Shown: piece after piece, positions 1 through 7,538 of the stretch
Position numbering within the stretch: the stretch's first letter is position 1
Layout: the number at the start of each line of letters is the position of its first letter
Assembly: GCF_019083965.1 (NCBI RefSeq)
Contig: NZ_JAHRCY010000001.1
Coordinates: forward strand, 372,001 to 436,000
Direction: 5' to 3'
Source: Catellatospora tritici
GTDB taxonomy: Bacteria > Actinomycetota > Actinomycetes > Mycobacteriales > Micromonosporaceae
DNA: 64,000 nucleotides
The notes under the pieces: generated by a model
Database searches by the model: none
Seen by the model: the letters and a program-made list of their open reading frames with translations, nothing else
Told to the model about the DNA's origin: nothing
Made by a program: the position numbers and the translations under genes

Positions 1-2
1 CC

Positions 3-626
3 CCCGGCCGCAACCTGGCCGTGCTCGGCACCCGGGTCGAGGAGGCCTGCGCGATCCTGCTCGCGGCCGGGCACGCGCTGGCCGGGCAGCACGCCCCGGG
101 CACGGCCCGGTTCAGCCTGCTGTGCCTGGACGACGACGCGACCACCGCCGCGAAGTCGCTGCACGCGCTGGTCGCCGCCCGCCACCGCTGCGACTGGTAC
201 GCCGTCGACGACGTGCACGCCCTGCTGCGCGCCGCGGCCGCCGACACCGACGAGACCCCGCACTACGTGTTCGGCTTCGCCCTGGACGCGGTGCACGACC
301 GGCTCGCCGCCAAGCCCGGACCGGGGCTGCCCAGCGGGCACGAACTGCTGCGCACGGTGCTGACCCGGGGACCGGAACGGCGTACCCACCTGCTGGGCTG
401 GTGGCGCACCGTCGCCCGGCTGCGTGACGACCTGGGCGGCGTCGGGGCCCGCTTCGACACCATCGGTGCCTGGGTCGCGCTCGACGTGCACGGCCCCGAG
501 CTGTCCCCGCTGTACCCGCAGGCGGGCGGCCCGGCGTGGGCGCCCCGAACCGGCCGGGCGCTGCACTTCGACCGGGCCGTGCACCAGCGGCCGCAGCTCG
601 TCATCCCGTACGAGGTGGCGCCGTGA
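3..626 (+). CDS. FtsK/SpoIIIE-family ATPase, C-terminal part (cut by window edge)
   Basis: The reading frame is open from the first complete codon, so only the last 207 residues of a longer protein are present. They resemble the region after the ATPase core in actinobacterial FtsK/SpoIIIE-domain proteins that are not the septal FtsK: an AVLG stretch, a TGPERRTHLLGWWR-type motif near residue 120, then DLGGVGARFDTIGAWVALDVHG and a final VIPYEV. Family members hydrolyse ATP to move DNA or secretion substrates. The Walker motifs would lie upstream, outside the window. The stop TGA overlaps the GTG start of the next gene, so the two are probably translationally coupled. Recognised from family memory; the exact subtype is inferred. 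Confidence 0.72.
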   Translation, partial: PGRNLAVLGTRVEEACAILLAAGHALAGQHAPGTARFSLLCLDDDATTAAKSLHALVAARHRCDWYAVDDVHALLRAAAADTDETPHYVFGFALDAVHDRLAAKPGPGLPSGHELLRTVLTRGPERRTHLLGWWRTVARLRDDLGGVGARFDTIGAWVALDVHGPELSPLYPQAGGPAWAPRTGRALHFDRAVHQRPQLVIPYEVAP

Positions 627-1279
627 CCTCGACCCCAGCGGCCCGCTACCGCGCCCTGATCGCCGACCTGGTCGCCGCCTCGCGCCGCCATGAGACCGCG
701 CTCGCCGCGGCCAACCAGTCCCACGCCGACGGCGTCGCCACGGTCGAGCACGACCTGGCCGCCGCCGAGGACGCCGTGGTCGCCGCCGGGGCACGCGCCG
801 CGCACGCGCAGAAGGTGATGGCCCAGACAGACCTGGCCGCGGGTGCCCTGTGGGACGAGCTCAAGGAGGTACGCGGCCGCCGCGGCCGCCGGCTCGGGCC
901 GACCCCGGCGCCGGTCCCCGCACCGGGCACCCACGAGGGCACGATCCTGGACCCGATCGCGCTGCTGGAGGCGGCCGCCGCCCGCATCGACCGCGCCCGC
1001 CGCGGCGGCGAACCGCTCCCGCCCCTGGTCCTGCCGCTGCTGTTCGCCGTGGGCGCGGTGTGCTCGGCCGCCGTCGCCCTGCTCGGCCTGACCCTGCAGA
1101 CCTTCGGCCCGATCGGCTTCGTCAGCGGCTGGCTGCTCATCCTGGCCGCCCCGCTGGCAGGCCTGGTACCCGCCCGCGACCTGGCCGACCGTTACTGGGG
1201 CGCCCGCCTGGACCCCGGCGCGACCGCCCTGGTAGCCATAGCCGGCATGCTCTCCACCGCCGCCCTCACCCTCACCTGA
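623..1279 (+). CDS. coiled-coil membrane protein coupled to the FtsK-like ATPase
   Basis: This is a 218-residue protein of unknown function. I place the start at GTG 623, which overlaps the stop of the ATPase gene (GTGA). Residues 1 to about 90 are Ala/Glu-rich and look helical or coiled-coil (ETALAAANQSHADG, AAEDAVVAAGARAAH). A basic linker with GRRGRR and a PAPVPAPG stretch follows. The C-terminal third holds two or three hydrophobic helices (LVLPLLFAVGAVCSAAVALLG, GWLLILAAPLAGLV, ATALVAIAGML). The overlap and shared strand suggest it works with the ATPase, perhaps as a membrane anchor. No specific activity can be assigned. Its 3' end overlaps the convergent mutase gene by a few bases. Confidence 0.7.
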   Translation: MTSTPAARYRALIADLVAASRRHETALAAANQSHADGVATVEHDLAAAEDAVVAAGARAAHAQKVMAQTDLAAGALWDELKEVRGRRGRRLGPTPAPVPAPGTHEGTILDPIALLEAAAARIDRARRGGEPLPPLVLPLLFAVGAVCSAAVALLGLTLQTFGPIGFVSGWLLILAAPLAGLVPARDLADRYWGARLDPGATALVAIAGMLSTAALTLT

Positions 1280-3266
1280 CCTGGCTGAGGGTGGCGTCGC
1301 GGACGACGGTGACCAGCTCGTCCATGATGTCGGTGAGGCCGAAGTCCTTGGGCGTGAAGACGCGGGCGACACCTGCCTCCAGGAGGGTGACCGCGTCGTC
1401 GTCGGGGATGATGCCGCCCACGACCACGGGCAGGTCGGGCAGGCCCGCCTCACGCAGGCCGCGCAGGACCGCGGGGACCGCGTTGAGGTGGGAGCCGGAC
1501 AGGACCGACAGGCCGACCAGGTCGACGTCCTCCTGCACCGCGGCGGCGACGATCTGCGCCGGGGTCAGCCGGATGCCCTGGTAGACGACCTCGAACCCGG
1601 CGTCGCGGGCCCGTACGGCGATCTGCTCCGCGCCGTTGGAGTGCCCGTCCAGGCCCGGCTTGCCGACCAGCAGTCGCAGCCGTTCCCGCCCCAGCTCCCG
1701 GGCCGTGGCCCGGACCCGCTCCCGGACTCGGACCAGCTCCGCGTCGGCGCCACCGGAGACGCCGGCCAGCCCGGTCGGCGCCCGGTACTCGCCGAACACC
1801 TCGCGCAGCACGCCCGCCCACTCGCCGGTGGTCACACCCGCGCGCACGCAGGCCAAGGTGGCTTCCATCAGATTGGCCCGCCCGGCGGCTTCGGCGCGCA
1901 GCCGGTCCAGCGCCTCGGCGGCGGCCTGCGCGTCGCGCCGCTCGCGCCACTGCCGCACCGAGGCGATCACCGCCTGCTCGGCCGCCGGGTCGACCTGCTC
2001 GATCGCCTGCGCTCCGGCGGCCGTCAGCGGGGACGGCTCGGTCTCGGTGTACCGGTTGACGCCGACGACCACGTCCTGCCCCGACTCGACCCGCCGTCGC
2101 CGGTGGACCAGGGAGGAGACCAGCGCGCTCTTGAGGTACCCGGACTCCACCGCCGCCACCGGCCCGCCCAGGTCGAGGATCTGCTCCAGCTCGCGGCGCG
2201 CGCCGGTGACGATCTCGTCGACCAGCGCCTCGACCACGTGCGACCCGGCGAACAGGTCGGGGTACTCCAGCAGGTCCGATTCGAAGGCGAGCACCTGCTG
2301 CAGTCGCAGCGACCACTGCTGGTCCCAGGGGCGGGGCAGGCCCAGCGCCTCGTTCCAGGCGGGCAGCTGCACCGCGCGGGCACGCGCGTCCCGGGACAGG
2401 GTCACGCCCAGCATCTCCAGCACGATGCGGGCGACGTTGTTCTCCGGCTGCGACTCGGTCAGCCCGAGCGAGTTGACCTGTACGCCGTAGCGCAGCCGCC
2501 GCTGCCTGGGGTCGGTGACGCCGTACCGGTCGCGGGTGATCTCGTCCCAGAGCCGGGTGAACGCGCGCATCTTCGCCATCTCCTCGACGAAGCGCACTCC
2601 GGAGTTGACGAAGAACGAGATTCGCTGCACCACGTCGCCGAGCCGCTCGGGCGGGACCTGGCCGCTGTCGCGCACCCGGTCGAGCAGCCCGACCGCGGTG
2701 GCCAGCGCGAAGCCGACCTCCTGCACGGGCGTGGCCCCGGCCTCCTGCAGGTGGTACGAGCAGATGTTGACCGGGTTCCAGGCGGGCGCGTGGGTGACCG
2801 TCCACGCGACGACGTCGGTGGTCAGCCGCAGCGACGGGCCGGGCGGGAAGATGTACGTCCCCCGGGACAGGTACTCCTTGATGATGTCGTTCTGGGTGGT
2901 GCCCGCGAGCCGCGCCGGGTCGGCGCCCTGTTCCTGGGCGACCGTGACGTACAGCGCGAGCAGCCACATCGCGGTGGCGTTGATGGTCATGCTGGTGTTC
3001 GCGGCGGCCAGGTCGATGCCTTCGAACAGCGCGCGGGCATCGCCGAGGTGCGCCACCGGCACGCCGACCCGGCCGACCTCGCCCGCGGCGAGCTCGTGGT
3101 CGGCGTCGTACCCGGTCTGGGTGGGCAGGTCGAACGCGACCGACAGCCCGGTCTGGCCCTTGGCCAGGTTGCGCCGGAACAGCGCGTTCGTCGCCGAGGC
3201 ACTGGAGTGGCCGGCGTAGGTGCGCATGACCCAGGGACGGTCTCGATCGGCGAGGCGAGGTTCCAT
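1272..3266 (-). CDS. ecm: adenosylcobalamin-dependent ethylmalonyl-CoA mutase
   Basis: A 664-residue acyl-CoA mutase of the MeaA/Ecm type, which converts (2R)-ethylmalonyl-CoA to methylsuccinyl-CoA in the ethylmalonyl-CoA pathway. The N-terminal two thirds is the substrate-binding barrel, with RTYAGHSSASATNALFR near residue 15 and FDLPTQTGYD near 46. The C-terminal B12 domain carries the cobalt-ligand motif D-x-H-x-x-G (DGHSNG, residues 540-545), followed by SVLSGSH and a GG motif. A single chain with a short N-terminus and about 660 residues fits Ecm better than two-subunit methylmalonyl-CoA mutase, but substrate choice is an inference. A perfect 10-bp palindrome lies 15-24 nt upstream of the ATG. 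The adenosyltransferase gene at 8.9 kb makes the cofactor form it needs. Confidence 0.85.
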   Translation of the reverse strand: MEPRLADRDRPWVMRTYAGHSSASATNALFRRNLAKGQTGLSVAFDLPTQTGYDADHELAAGEVGRVGVPVAHLGDARALFEGIDLAAANTSMTINATAMWLLALYVTVAQEQGADPARLAGTTQNDIIKEYLSRGTYIFPPGPSLRLTTDVVAWTVTHAPAWNPVNICSYHLQEAGATPVQEVGFALATAVGLLDRVRDSGQVPPERLGDVVQRISFFVNSGVRFVEEMAKMRAFTRLWDEITRDRYGVTDPRQRRLRYGVQVNSLGLTESQPENNVARIVLEMLGVTLSRDARARAVQLPAWNEALGLPRPWDQQWSLRLQQVLAFESDLLEYPDLFAGSHVVEALVDEIVTGARRELEQILDLGGPVAAVESGYLKSALVSSLVHRRRRVESGQDVVVGVNRYTETEPSPLTAAGAQAIEQVDPAAEQAVIASVRQWRERRDAQAAAEALDRLRAEAAGRANLMEATLACVRAGVTTGEWAGVLREVFGEYRAPTGLAGVSGGADAELVRVRERVRATARELGRERLRLLVGKPGLDGHSNGAEQIAVRARDAGFEVVYQGIRLTPAQIVAAAVQEDVDLVGLSVLSGSHLNAVPAVLRGLREAGLPDLPVVVGGIIPDDDAVTLLEAGVARVFTPKDFGLTDIMDELVTVVRDATLSQVR

Positions 3267-3280
3267 ACGCCGATGCTAAG

Positions 3281-3290
3281 TGAACGTTCA
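3281..3290. promoter_or_regulatory. TGAACGTTCA palindrome, possible TetR-type operator
   Basis: A perfect 10-bp palindrome lies 15-24 nt upstream of the mutase start, in the 127-bp divergent gap with an ABC transporter gene. Actinobacterial acyl-CoA genes are often controlled by TetR-family repressors at such inverted repeats. No regulator gene is adjacent, so the role is inferred. Confidence 0.35.
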
Positions 3291-3393
3291 GTAACTTGAT
3301 CCGGTGAACAATGTCACTGGTGGGCGAGTCGTCCAGATCTCCCCGTACCCGCGGTGTGCGAGGCCTTGTGCGGCCTAGGCGTATCGTGCGCGT

Positions 3394-4257
3394 GTGACTG
3401 ACGAGGAGCTGGCTATCAGCGTTTCCGGTCTGCGCAAGTCCTATCGGGACAACCAGGCCGTCGCGGGAGTGGATCTCACGGTACGGCGCGGCGAGGTGTT
3501 CGCGCTGCTGGGCCCGAACGGCGCGGGCAAGACCACCACCGTGGAGATCCTGGAGGGCTTCCGCCAGCGCGACGGCGGCGACGTGTCGGTCCTCGGCGTC
3601 GACCCGGCCAAGGCGGGCGCCGACTGGCGCAAGCGCATCGGCATCGTGCTGCAGGGCACCGGCGAGTTCGACGAACTCAAGGTCGGCGAGGTGGTGCGCC
3701 ACTTCGCCCGCTTCTACCCGAACGCGAACGACCCGGCCGAGGTGATCGAGCGGGTGGGCCTGAGCGACAAGGCGGGCTCCCGCACCCATACGCTCTCCGG
3801 CGGCCAGAAGCGCCGCCTGGACGTGGCCCTGGGCATCATCAACCAGCCGGAGCTGCTGTTCCTCGACGAGCCCACCACCGGTTTCGACCCGGCGGCCCGG
3901 CGCGAGTTCTGGGACCTGATCCGCCAGCTGTCGCACCAGGGCACCACGATCCTGCTCACCACGCACTACCTGGACGAGGCCGAGGCGCTGGCCGACCGGG
4001 TCGGCGTGATCAATCGCGGCGCCATGGTCGCCGTCTCCACCCCGGCCGAGCTGGGCGGGCGACACCAGGCCACGGCCCGCGTCGGCTGGCGCGAGGACGG
4101 CCAGGCACGCTTCGAGCAGACCGACCACCCCACCGACGCGGTACGGCGGCTGTCGGAGCGTTTCGGCGGCGAGGTGCCGGAGCTGACCGTCACCCGGCCG
4201 ACGCTGGAGGACATCTACCTGGAGATGCTGGGCGAGAAGGAGCAGGCGGCAGCATGA
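3394..4257 (+). CDS. ABC-2 exporter ATP-binding protein (DrrA-like)
   Basis: A 287-residue ATPase subunit of an ABC-2 exporter, starting at GTG. All the motifs are intact: Walker A GPNGAGKTT near residue 45, Q-loop GIVLQGTGEFDE, signature LSGGQKRRLD, Walker B LLFLDEPTTGFD, and the H-loop in TTHYLDEAE. The C-terminal 60 residues form the DrrA-like tail ending in LEDIYLEMLG. It would energise the permease encoded 74 bp downstream, to which it is linked by a bridging micro-ORF. The substrate cannot be deduced; related pairs export drugs, antibiotics or lipids. It is transcribed divergently from the mutase gene. Confidence 0.9.
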   Translation: MTDEELAISVSGLRKSYRDNQAVAGVDLTVRRGEVFALLGPNGAGKTTTVEILEGFRQRDGGDVSVLGVDPAKAGADWRKRIGIVLQGTGEFDELKVGEVVRHFARFYPNANDPAEVIERVGLSDKAGSRTHTLSGGQKRRLDVALGIINQPELLFLDEPTTGFDPAARREFWDLIRQLSHQGTTILLTTHYLDEAEALADRVGVINRGAMVAVSTPAELGGRHQATARVGWREDGQARFEQTDHPTDAVRRLSERFGGEVPELTVTRPTLEDIYLEMLGEKEQAAA

Positions 4258-4334
4258 GCGAGCGGAGCGAGCGAATCATGGAGCACAGCGACACAGCTCA
4301 TGGCGAAGGCGCGCGAAGCGGGGCTTCGGCATGA
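4254..4334 (+). CDS. 26-codon bridging micro-ORF with GAGCGAGCGGAGCGAGCG repeat
   Basis: An ATG at 4254 overlaps the ATPase stop as ATGA, and its own TGA (4332-4334) overlaps the permease ATG at 4331 as ATGA. The frame encodes a 26-residue peptide beginning MSERSERIM and ends exactly at the next gene. The 5' half is a purine-rich (GAGCG)-type repeat. It may be an inserted short repeat that keeps translational coupling rather than a functional peptide. A similar arrangement occurs at 10883-10921. Confidence 0.35.
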   Translation: MSERSERIMEHSDTAHGEGARSGASA

Positions 4335-5146
4335 GCGACAGTGGGGTGAGCCTGGCCCTGGCGCAGGGCGGCATCGAGTTCAAGCAGTTCGTGCGGACCC
4401 GCGAGTCGCTGGTCTTCACGCTGCTGTTCCCGGTGATGCTGATGCTGATCTTCGGCTCGATCTTCAGCAGCACGGTGATCACCCCGCCCGGGGTGTCGCC
4501 CGCGGTCACGCTGTCGCAGTACTTCGTCACCGGCATGATCGCCTCGGGCATCATGGCCACCGGCTTCCAGAACCTCGCCATCACCATCCCGATCGAGCGG
4601 GACCGTGGCGTGCTCAAGCGCTACCGCTCCACGCCGATGCCGAAGTGGATCTACTTCGCGGGCAAGATCCTGTGCGTGGCGGCGCTGGCGCTGCTGTCGA
4701 TCGTGCTGCTGCTCGCGGTGGCCGTGGCGTTCTACGACATCACGCTTCCCGATACCGGCCAGAAGTGGTTCACCTTCGCCTGGGTCAGCGTGCTGGGCCT
4801 GACCGCGTGCACGCTGTGCGGCATCGCCTTCTCCGGCGTGGCCAAGTCCGGCCGCTCCGGCCCGGCCGTCGTCACCCCGATCGCACTGATCCTGCAGTTC
4901 ACCTCCGGTGTCTTCTTCAACTACGCCGACCTGCCGCACTGGATGCAGCAGTTCGCCGCGATCTTCCCCCTCAAGTGGATGTGCCAGGGCTTGCGCTCGG
5001 TCTTCCTGCCCGCCGACTTCGCCGCCCAGGAGGTGGGCGGCTCGTATGAGCTGGGCAAGGTCGCCCTGGTCCTCGCCGCCTGGTGCATCGGCGGCCTGGT
5101 GCTGTGCCTGCTCGGTTTCCGCTGGACCACCCGACGGGACGGCTGA
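4331..5146 (+). CDS. ABC-2 type transporter permease
   Basis: A 271-residue membrane subunit of the exporter whose ATPase gene lies just upstream. About six hydrophobic segments are visible, including VFTLLFPVMLMLIFGSIF, YFVTGMIASGIMATGF and ALVLAAWCIGGLVLCLLGF. The RDRGVLKRYRSTPM loop is characteristic of ABC-2 permeases. The LQFTSGVFFNYADLPHWMQ stretch before the last helices is also typical of the family. The stop overlaps the ATG of the following esterase gene (TGATG), so three genes form one transcript. The substrate is unknown. Confidence 0.88.
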   Translation: MSDSGVSLALAQGGIEFKQFVRTRESLVFTLLFPVMLMLIFGSIFSSTVITPPGVSPAVTLSQYFVTGMIASGIMATGFQNLAITIPIERDRGVLKRYRSTPMPKWIYFAGKILCVAALALLSIVLLLAVAVAFYDITLPDTGQKWFTFAWVSVLGLTACTLCGIAFSGVAKSGRSGPAVVTPIALILQFTSGVFFNYADLPHWMQQFAAIFPLKWMCQGLRSVFLPADFAAQEVGGSYELGKVALVLAAWCIGGLVLCLLGFRWTTRRDG

Positions 5147-5934
5147 TGGACCGCCGCCAGGCACTCCTGCTGGGCGGCGCCGCCCTCGGCCTCACCGTCG
5201 CCGGGGTCGGCACCTGGCGGGCCTTCGCCGACGACACCGACGACGACGGCTTCGAGCTGATCCCGGACGTGCCGCTGGGCGACGAGCGGCTGGAGCAGCG
5301 CGACTCCGCCGCCCGGGGCAGGCAGGTCGACTTCTACACCGCGGTGCCCGAGGGGCACGGCGACGGCAGGGGCCTGCCCGTCGTGCTGGTGCTGCACGGG
5401 GCGTCGGCGACCGCCGCCGACTTTCCGCGCTTCGGCTTCGGCCGGTTCCTCACCGACGCGGTGCGCCGCGGCATCCCGCCGTTCGTGCTGGCCGGGGCGA
5501 CCGGCGGGCGCCTGCGCTGGGAGCCGTCCGGCGCCGACGACCCGCGCCGGATGGTCGCCGAGGAGCTGCCCGCCTGGTGCGACCAGCGCGGCTTCGACGT
5601 GAGCCGGATCGCGCTCTGGGGCTGGTCCATGGGCGGGTACGGGGTGCTGCGTACCGCCGAGGTGTCCCCCACCGCCTACCGCGCGGTCGCGGCGTTCTCG
5701 CCCGCCGTGGCGCGGGGCGACAGCGTCTTCGCCGACGCGGCGAAGCTCGCCGGGCTGCCCGTGTCGCTGTGGTGCGGCCGCCAGGACGGCTTCTGCCCGG
5801 CGGTGCGCGAGCTGGCGGGCCGGATTCCCGGCGCGAAGGCGGCGTACGCCGAGGGCGCCCACACCCGCCGCTACTGGAACACGGTCACCCCGGCCGCCTT
5901 CGACTTCCTCGGCCACACCCTCTCCCCCGCCTGA
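5146..5934 (+). CDS. secreted alpha/beta-hydrolase (esterase/PHB depolymerase-like)
   Basis: A 262-residue alpha/beta-hydrolase. The start at ATG 5146 gives an N-terminus MDRRQALLLGGAALGLTVAG, which looks like a twin-arginine or lipoprotein-free export signal; an upstream in-frame extension would lose it. The oxyanion region is VLVLHGAS near residue 80. The nucleophile motif is GWSMGG (Ser near 165). A likely acid lies in CGRQDGF and the His in GAHTRRYW near the end. It probably cleaves ester bonds outside the membrane. It is the last gene of the exporter operon and is followed by a long hairpin, so it may act on an exported compound; that link is inference. Confidence 0.8.
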   Translation: MDRRQALLLGGAALGLTVAGVGTWRAFADDTDDDGFELIPDVPLGDERLEQRDSAARGRQVDFYTAVPEGHGDGRGLPVVLVLHGASATAADFPRFGFGRFLTDAVRRGIPPFVLAGATGGRLRWEPSGADDPRRMVAEELPAWCDQRGFDVSRIALWGWSMGGYGVLRTAEVSPTAYRAVAAFSPAVARGDSVFADAAKLAGLPVSLWCGRQDGFCPAVRELAGRIPGAKAAYAEGAHTRRYWNTVTPAAFDFLGHTLSPA

Positions 5935-5978
5935 CCCGACACCCCGCCCACCTTCAATCGACGTTCGGCCCGGCTTGA

Positions 5979-6043
5979 ATCGACGCTGGCCTATCCAGAA
6001 GACGAATCAGCGAAAATCGTCCTCTAGATAGGCCAGCGTCGAT
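5979..6043. terminator. long hairpin between convergent genes (possible dispersed palindrome)
   Basis: A 17-bp arm (5979-5995) is perfectly repeated in inverse at 6027-6043. The inner arms 5997-6005 and 6017-6025 pair with one mismatch, leaving an 11-nt loop. The stem spans 27 positions with two mismatches, far longer than a terminator needs. A related half-copy (AATCGACG, then GGCC) precedes it at about 5956-5970. It lies between convergent genes and can stop transcription in both directions, but its length suggests a mobile palindromic element. Confidence 0.75.
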
Positions 6044-6093
6044 GCTAAGCGGGGTGGGGCCGGGCTTGCTCGGCGTAGGCGCAGTGCCCGTGG

Positions 6094-6942
6094 TCAGTAC
6101 TGGTAGAAGCCCCGCCCCGACTTGCGCCCCAGCTCACCCGCGGTGACCATGCGCTGCATGAGCTCCGGCGGGAAGAACTTCGGGTCGGCCGTGTCGGTGT
6201 GGATGTTGCGGGCCGCGTGCGCCAGGATGTCGATCCCGGTCAGGTCCGCCGTCGCCAGCGGCCCCATCGCGTGCCCGAAGCCCAGCTTGCAGGCGGTGTC
6301 CAGGTCCTCCGGGCTGACCACGCCCGACTCGACCAGCTTGACCGCCTCGACCACCAGCGCGGTGATCAGGCGGGTGGTCACGAACCCGGCCACGTCCCGG
6401 TTCACCACGATGCAGGTCTTGCCGATGCCCTCGGCGAAGGCCCGTACGGTGGCCAGCGCCTCGTCACTGGTACGCAGCCCGCGCACCAGCTCGCACAGCC
6501 GCATCATCGGCACCGGGCTGAAGAAGTGGGTGCCCACGACCTGCTCAGGCCGCTGGGTGACGGCCGCGATCTGGGTGATCGGGATGGCCGAGGTGTTGGT
6601 GCCGAGCACCGCGTCCGGCTTGCAGATGCGGTCCAGGGCCCGGAACACCTCCTGCTTGATCTCCAGCCGCTCGAAGACCGCCTCGATCACGATGTCGGCC
6701 TCGGCGGCGGCGTCAAGGTCGGTGGTGGTGGTGATGCGGTCGAGGGCTTCCTGGGCGTCCTGCTCGGTGATGGTGCCCTTGGCCGCGAACCGGCTCAGTG
6801 ACTTGCCGATGCCGTCCAGGCCGCGCGCGGTCGCCGCGTCGTCGAGGTCGCGCAGCGTGACCTGCCACCCCGCCTGCGCCGCCACCTGCGCGATACCGGA
6901 GCCCATGAGCCCGGCTCCGATCACCGCGAGCTTCCCTGCCAT
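6094..6942 (-). CDS. 3-hydroxybutyryl-CoA dehydrogenase family protein
   Basis: A 282-residue NAD(P)-dependent 3-hydroxyacyl-CoA dehydrogenase of the stand-alone PaaH/Hbd/FadB2 type. It interconverts 3-hydroxybutyryl-CoA and acetoacetyl-CoA. The Rossmann motif is GAGLMGSGIA near residue 8. The catalytic His lies in GTHFFSPVPMM near 140, with SAIPIT before it and NRDVAGFVTTR after it. The C-terminal helical dimerisation domain ends in GRKSGRGFYQY, as in the family. I chose ATG 6942 because a GGGAGG ribosome site sits 8 nt upstream; the open frame extends further but without family similarity. An imperfect palindrome lies about 36 nt upstream. Its C4-CoA chemistry fits with the nearby ethylmalonyl-CoA mutase. 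Confidence 0.9.
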   Translation of the reverse strand: MAGKLAVIGAGLMGSGIAQVAAQAGWQVTLRDLDDAATARGLDGIGKSLSRFAAKGTITEQDAQEALDRITTTTDLDAAAEADIVIEAVFERLEIKQEVFRALDRICKPDAVLGTNTSAIPITQIAAVTQRPEQVVGTHFFSPVPMMRLCELVRGLRTSDEALATVRAFAEGIGKTCIVVNRDVAGFVTTRLITALVVEAVKLVESGVVSPEDLDTACKLGFGHAMGPLATADLTGIDILAHAARNIHTDTADPKFFPPELMQRMVTAGELGRKSGRGFYQY

Positions 6943-6977
6943 TGTCCAAGCCTCCCGAGTACGTCGTCCCGTCGAGC

Positions 6978-6993
6978 CTAAACGATCGCTCAG
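6978..6993. promoter_or_regulatory. imperfect palindrome upstream of the dehydrogenase gene
   Basis: The 16-bp sequence CTAAACGATCGCTCAG pairs at 12 of 16 positions around a CGATCG core. It lies 36-51 nt upstream of the dehydrogenase start, in the promoter zone. Half-sites of the CTnAnCG form also occur in the mutase palindrome at 3.28 kb, which suggests a TetR-type regulator of acyl-CoA genes. No experimental support is visible. Confidence 0.3.
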
Positions 6994-7102
6994 GTGGCCT
7001 CGACAGGCCTCTTGCTGATTGTGCGTTGCCGGAAATGCGAATGTGCGCCGCCCGAAACCCGAATGTGCGTACATGAACGCAAGGCGGGTGCACACTTGGG
7101 TC

Positions 7103-7417
7103 ATGCCTGAGAGCGCATATCTCGCCGGGCCTATGGTGGCGATCCTGACGATCGCCGTGCTGGCCGTGATCCTCTACCGCGGCTTCCAGCACGACGAGCA
7201 GACTCCCGCACCGGTGGCGCCGACCGCCCCGAGCACCGACGACTACGGCCTGCTGGCCAGCGTCGCGGTGGTCCGTACGCTCGCCGACGCGACGCTACTG
7301 CGCGAGCACCTGCACAGCGCCGGAATCCGGGCCACCCTGGCCACCGCGCCGGACGGGCGCATCCGGATCCTCGTCTTCGCCGACGAGGTCATGCGCGCCC
7401 GCCGCCTCGTCGGATAA
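7103..7417 (+). CDS. small membrane-anchored DUF2007-like protein
   Basis: A 104-residue protein with one N-terminal transmembrane helix (GPMVAILTIAVLAVILY, residues 8-25) and a Pro/Thr-rich linker. It has a compact soluble domain of about 60 residues (ASVAVVRTLADATLLREHLHSAGI). The domain resembles the DUF2007 putative signal-transducing fold, in which a short ferredoxin-like unit contains an A-x-x-L-x-x-x-G-I motif. The start at ATG 7103 places the helix at the N-terminus. It is divergent from the dehydrogenase gene. Two copies of CGAATGTGCG, 22 bp apart (7038 and 7060), lie in the promoter region. Function unknown. Confidence 0.65.
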   Translation: MPESAYLAGPMVAILTIAVLAVILYRGFQHDEQTPAPVAPTAPSTDDYGLLASVAVVRTLADATLLREHLHSAGIRATLATAPDGRIRILVFADEVMRARRLVG

Positions 7418-7468
7418 CTCACGTCGCCCGCGGTAGCGGCCGCGCCATGCCGTCCGGAGCGAAGCATC

Positions 7469-7501
7469 GGTGCCGTCCGGAGTGAAGCGCAGGACGGCAC
7501 C
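7469..7501. terminator. hairpin between convergent genes
   Basis: GGTGCCGTCC (7469-7478) pairs perfectly with GGACGGCACC (7492-7501) across a 13-nt loop. It lies between the DUF2007-like gene and the convergent murA gene. The left arm is part of a direct repeat (TGCCGTCCGGAGYGAAGC at 7448 and 7471). Confidence 0.65.
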
Positions 7502-7538
7502 GGCCAGGGCCGCGGTAGCCGGCGAGCATGTCACAGCC

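Noticed and set aside
3267..3393. Cobalamin riboswitch upstream of the B12-dependent mutase
   Set aside because: The gap is only 127 bp and lacks a recognisable B12 box; a palindrome is the only notable signal.
1450..4128. Minus-strand frame of 892 codons across the mutase and ABC genes
   Set aside because: It runs across two real genes in a wrong frame and has low-complexity Arg/Gly/Ala composition; a high-GC shadow.
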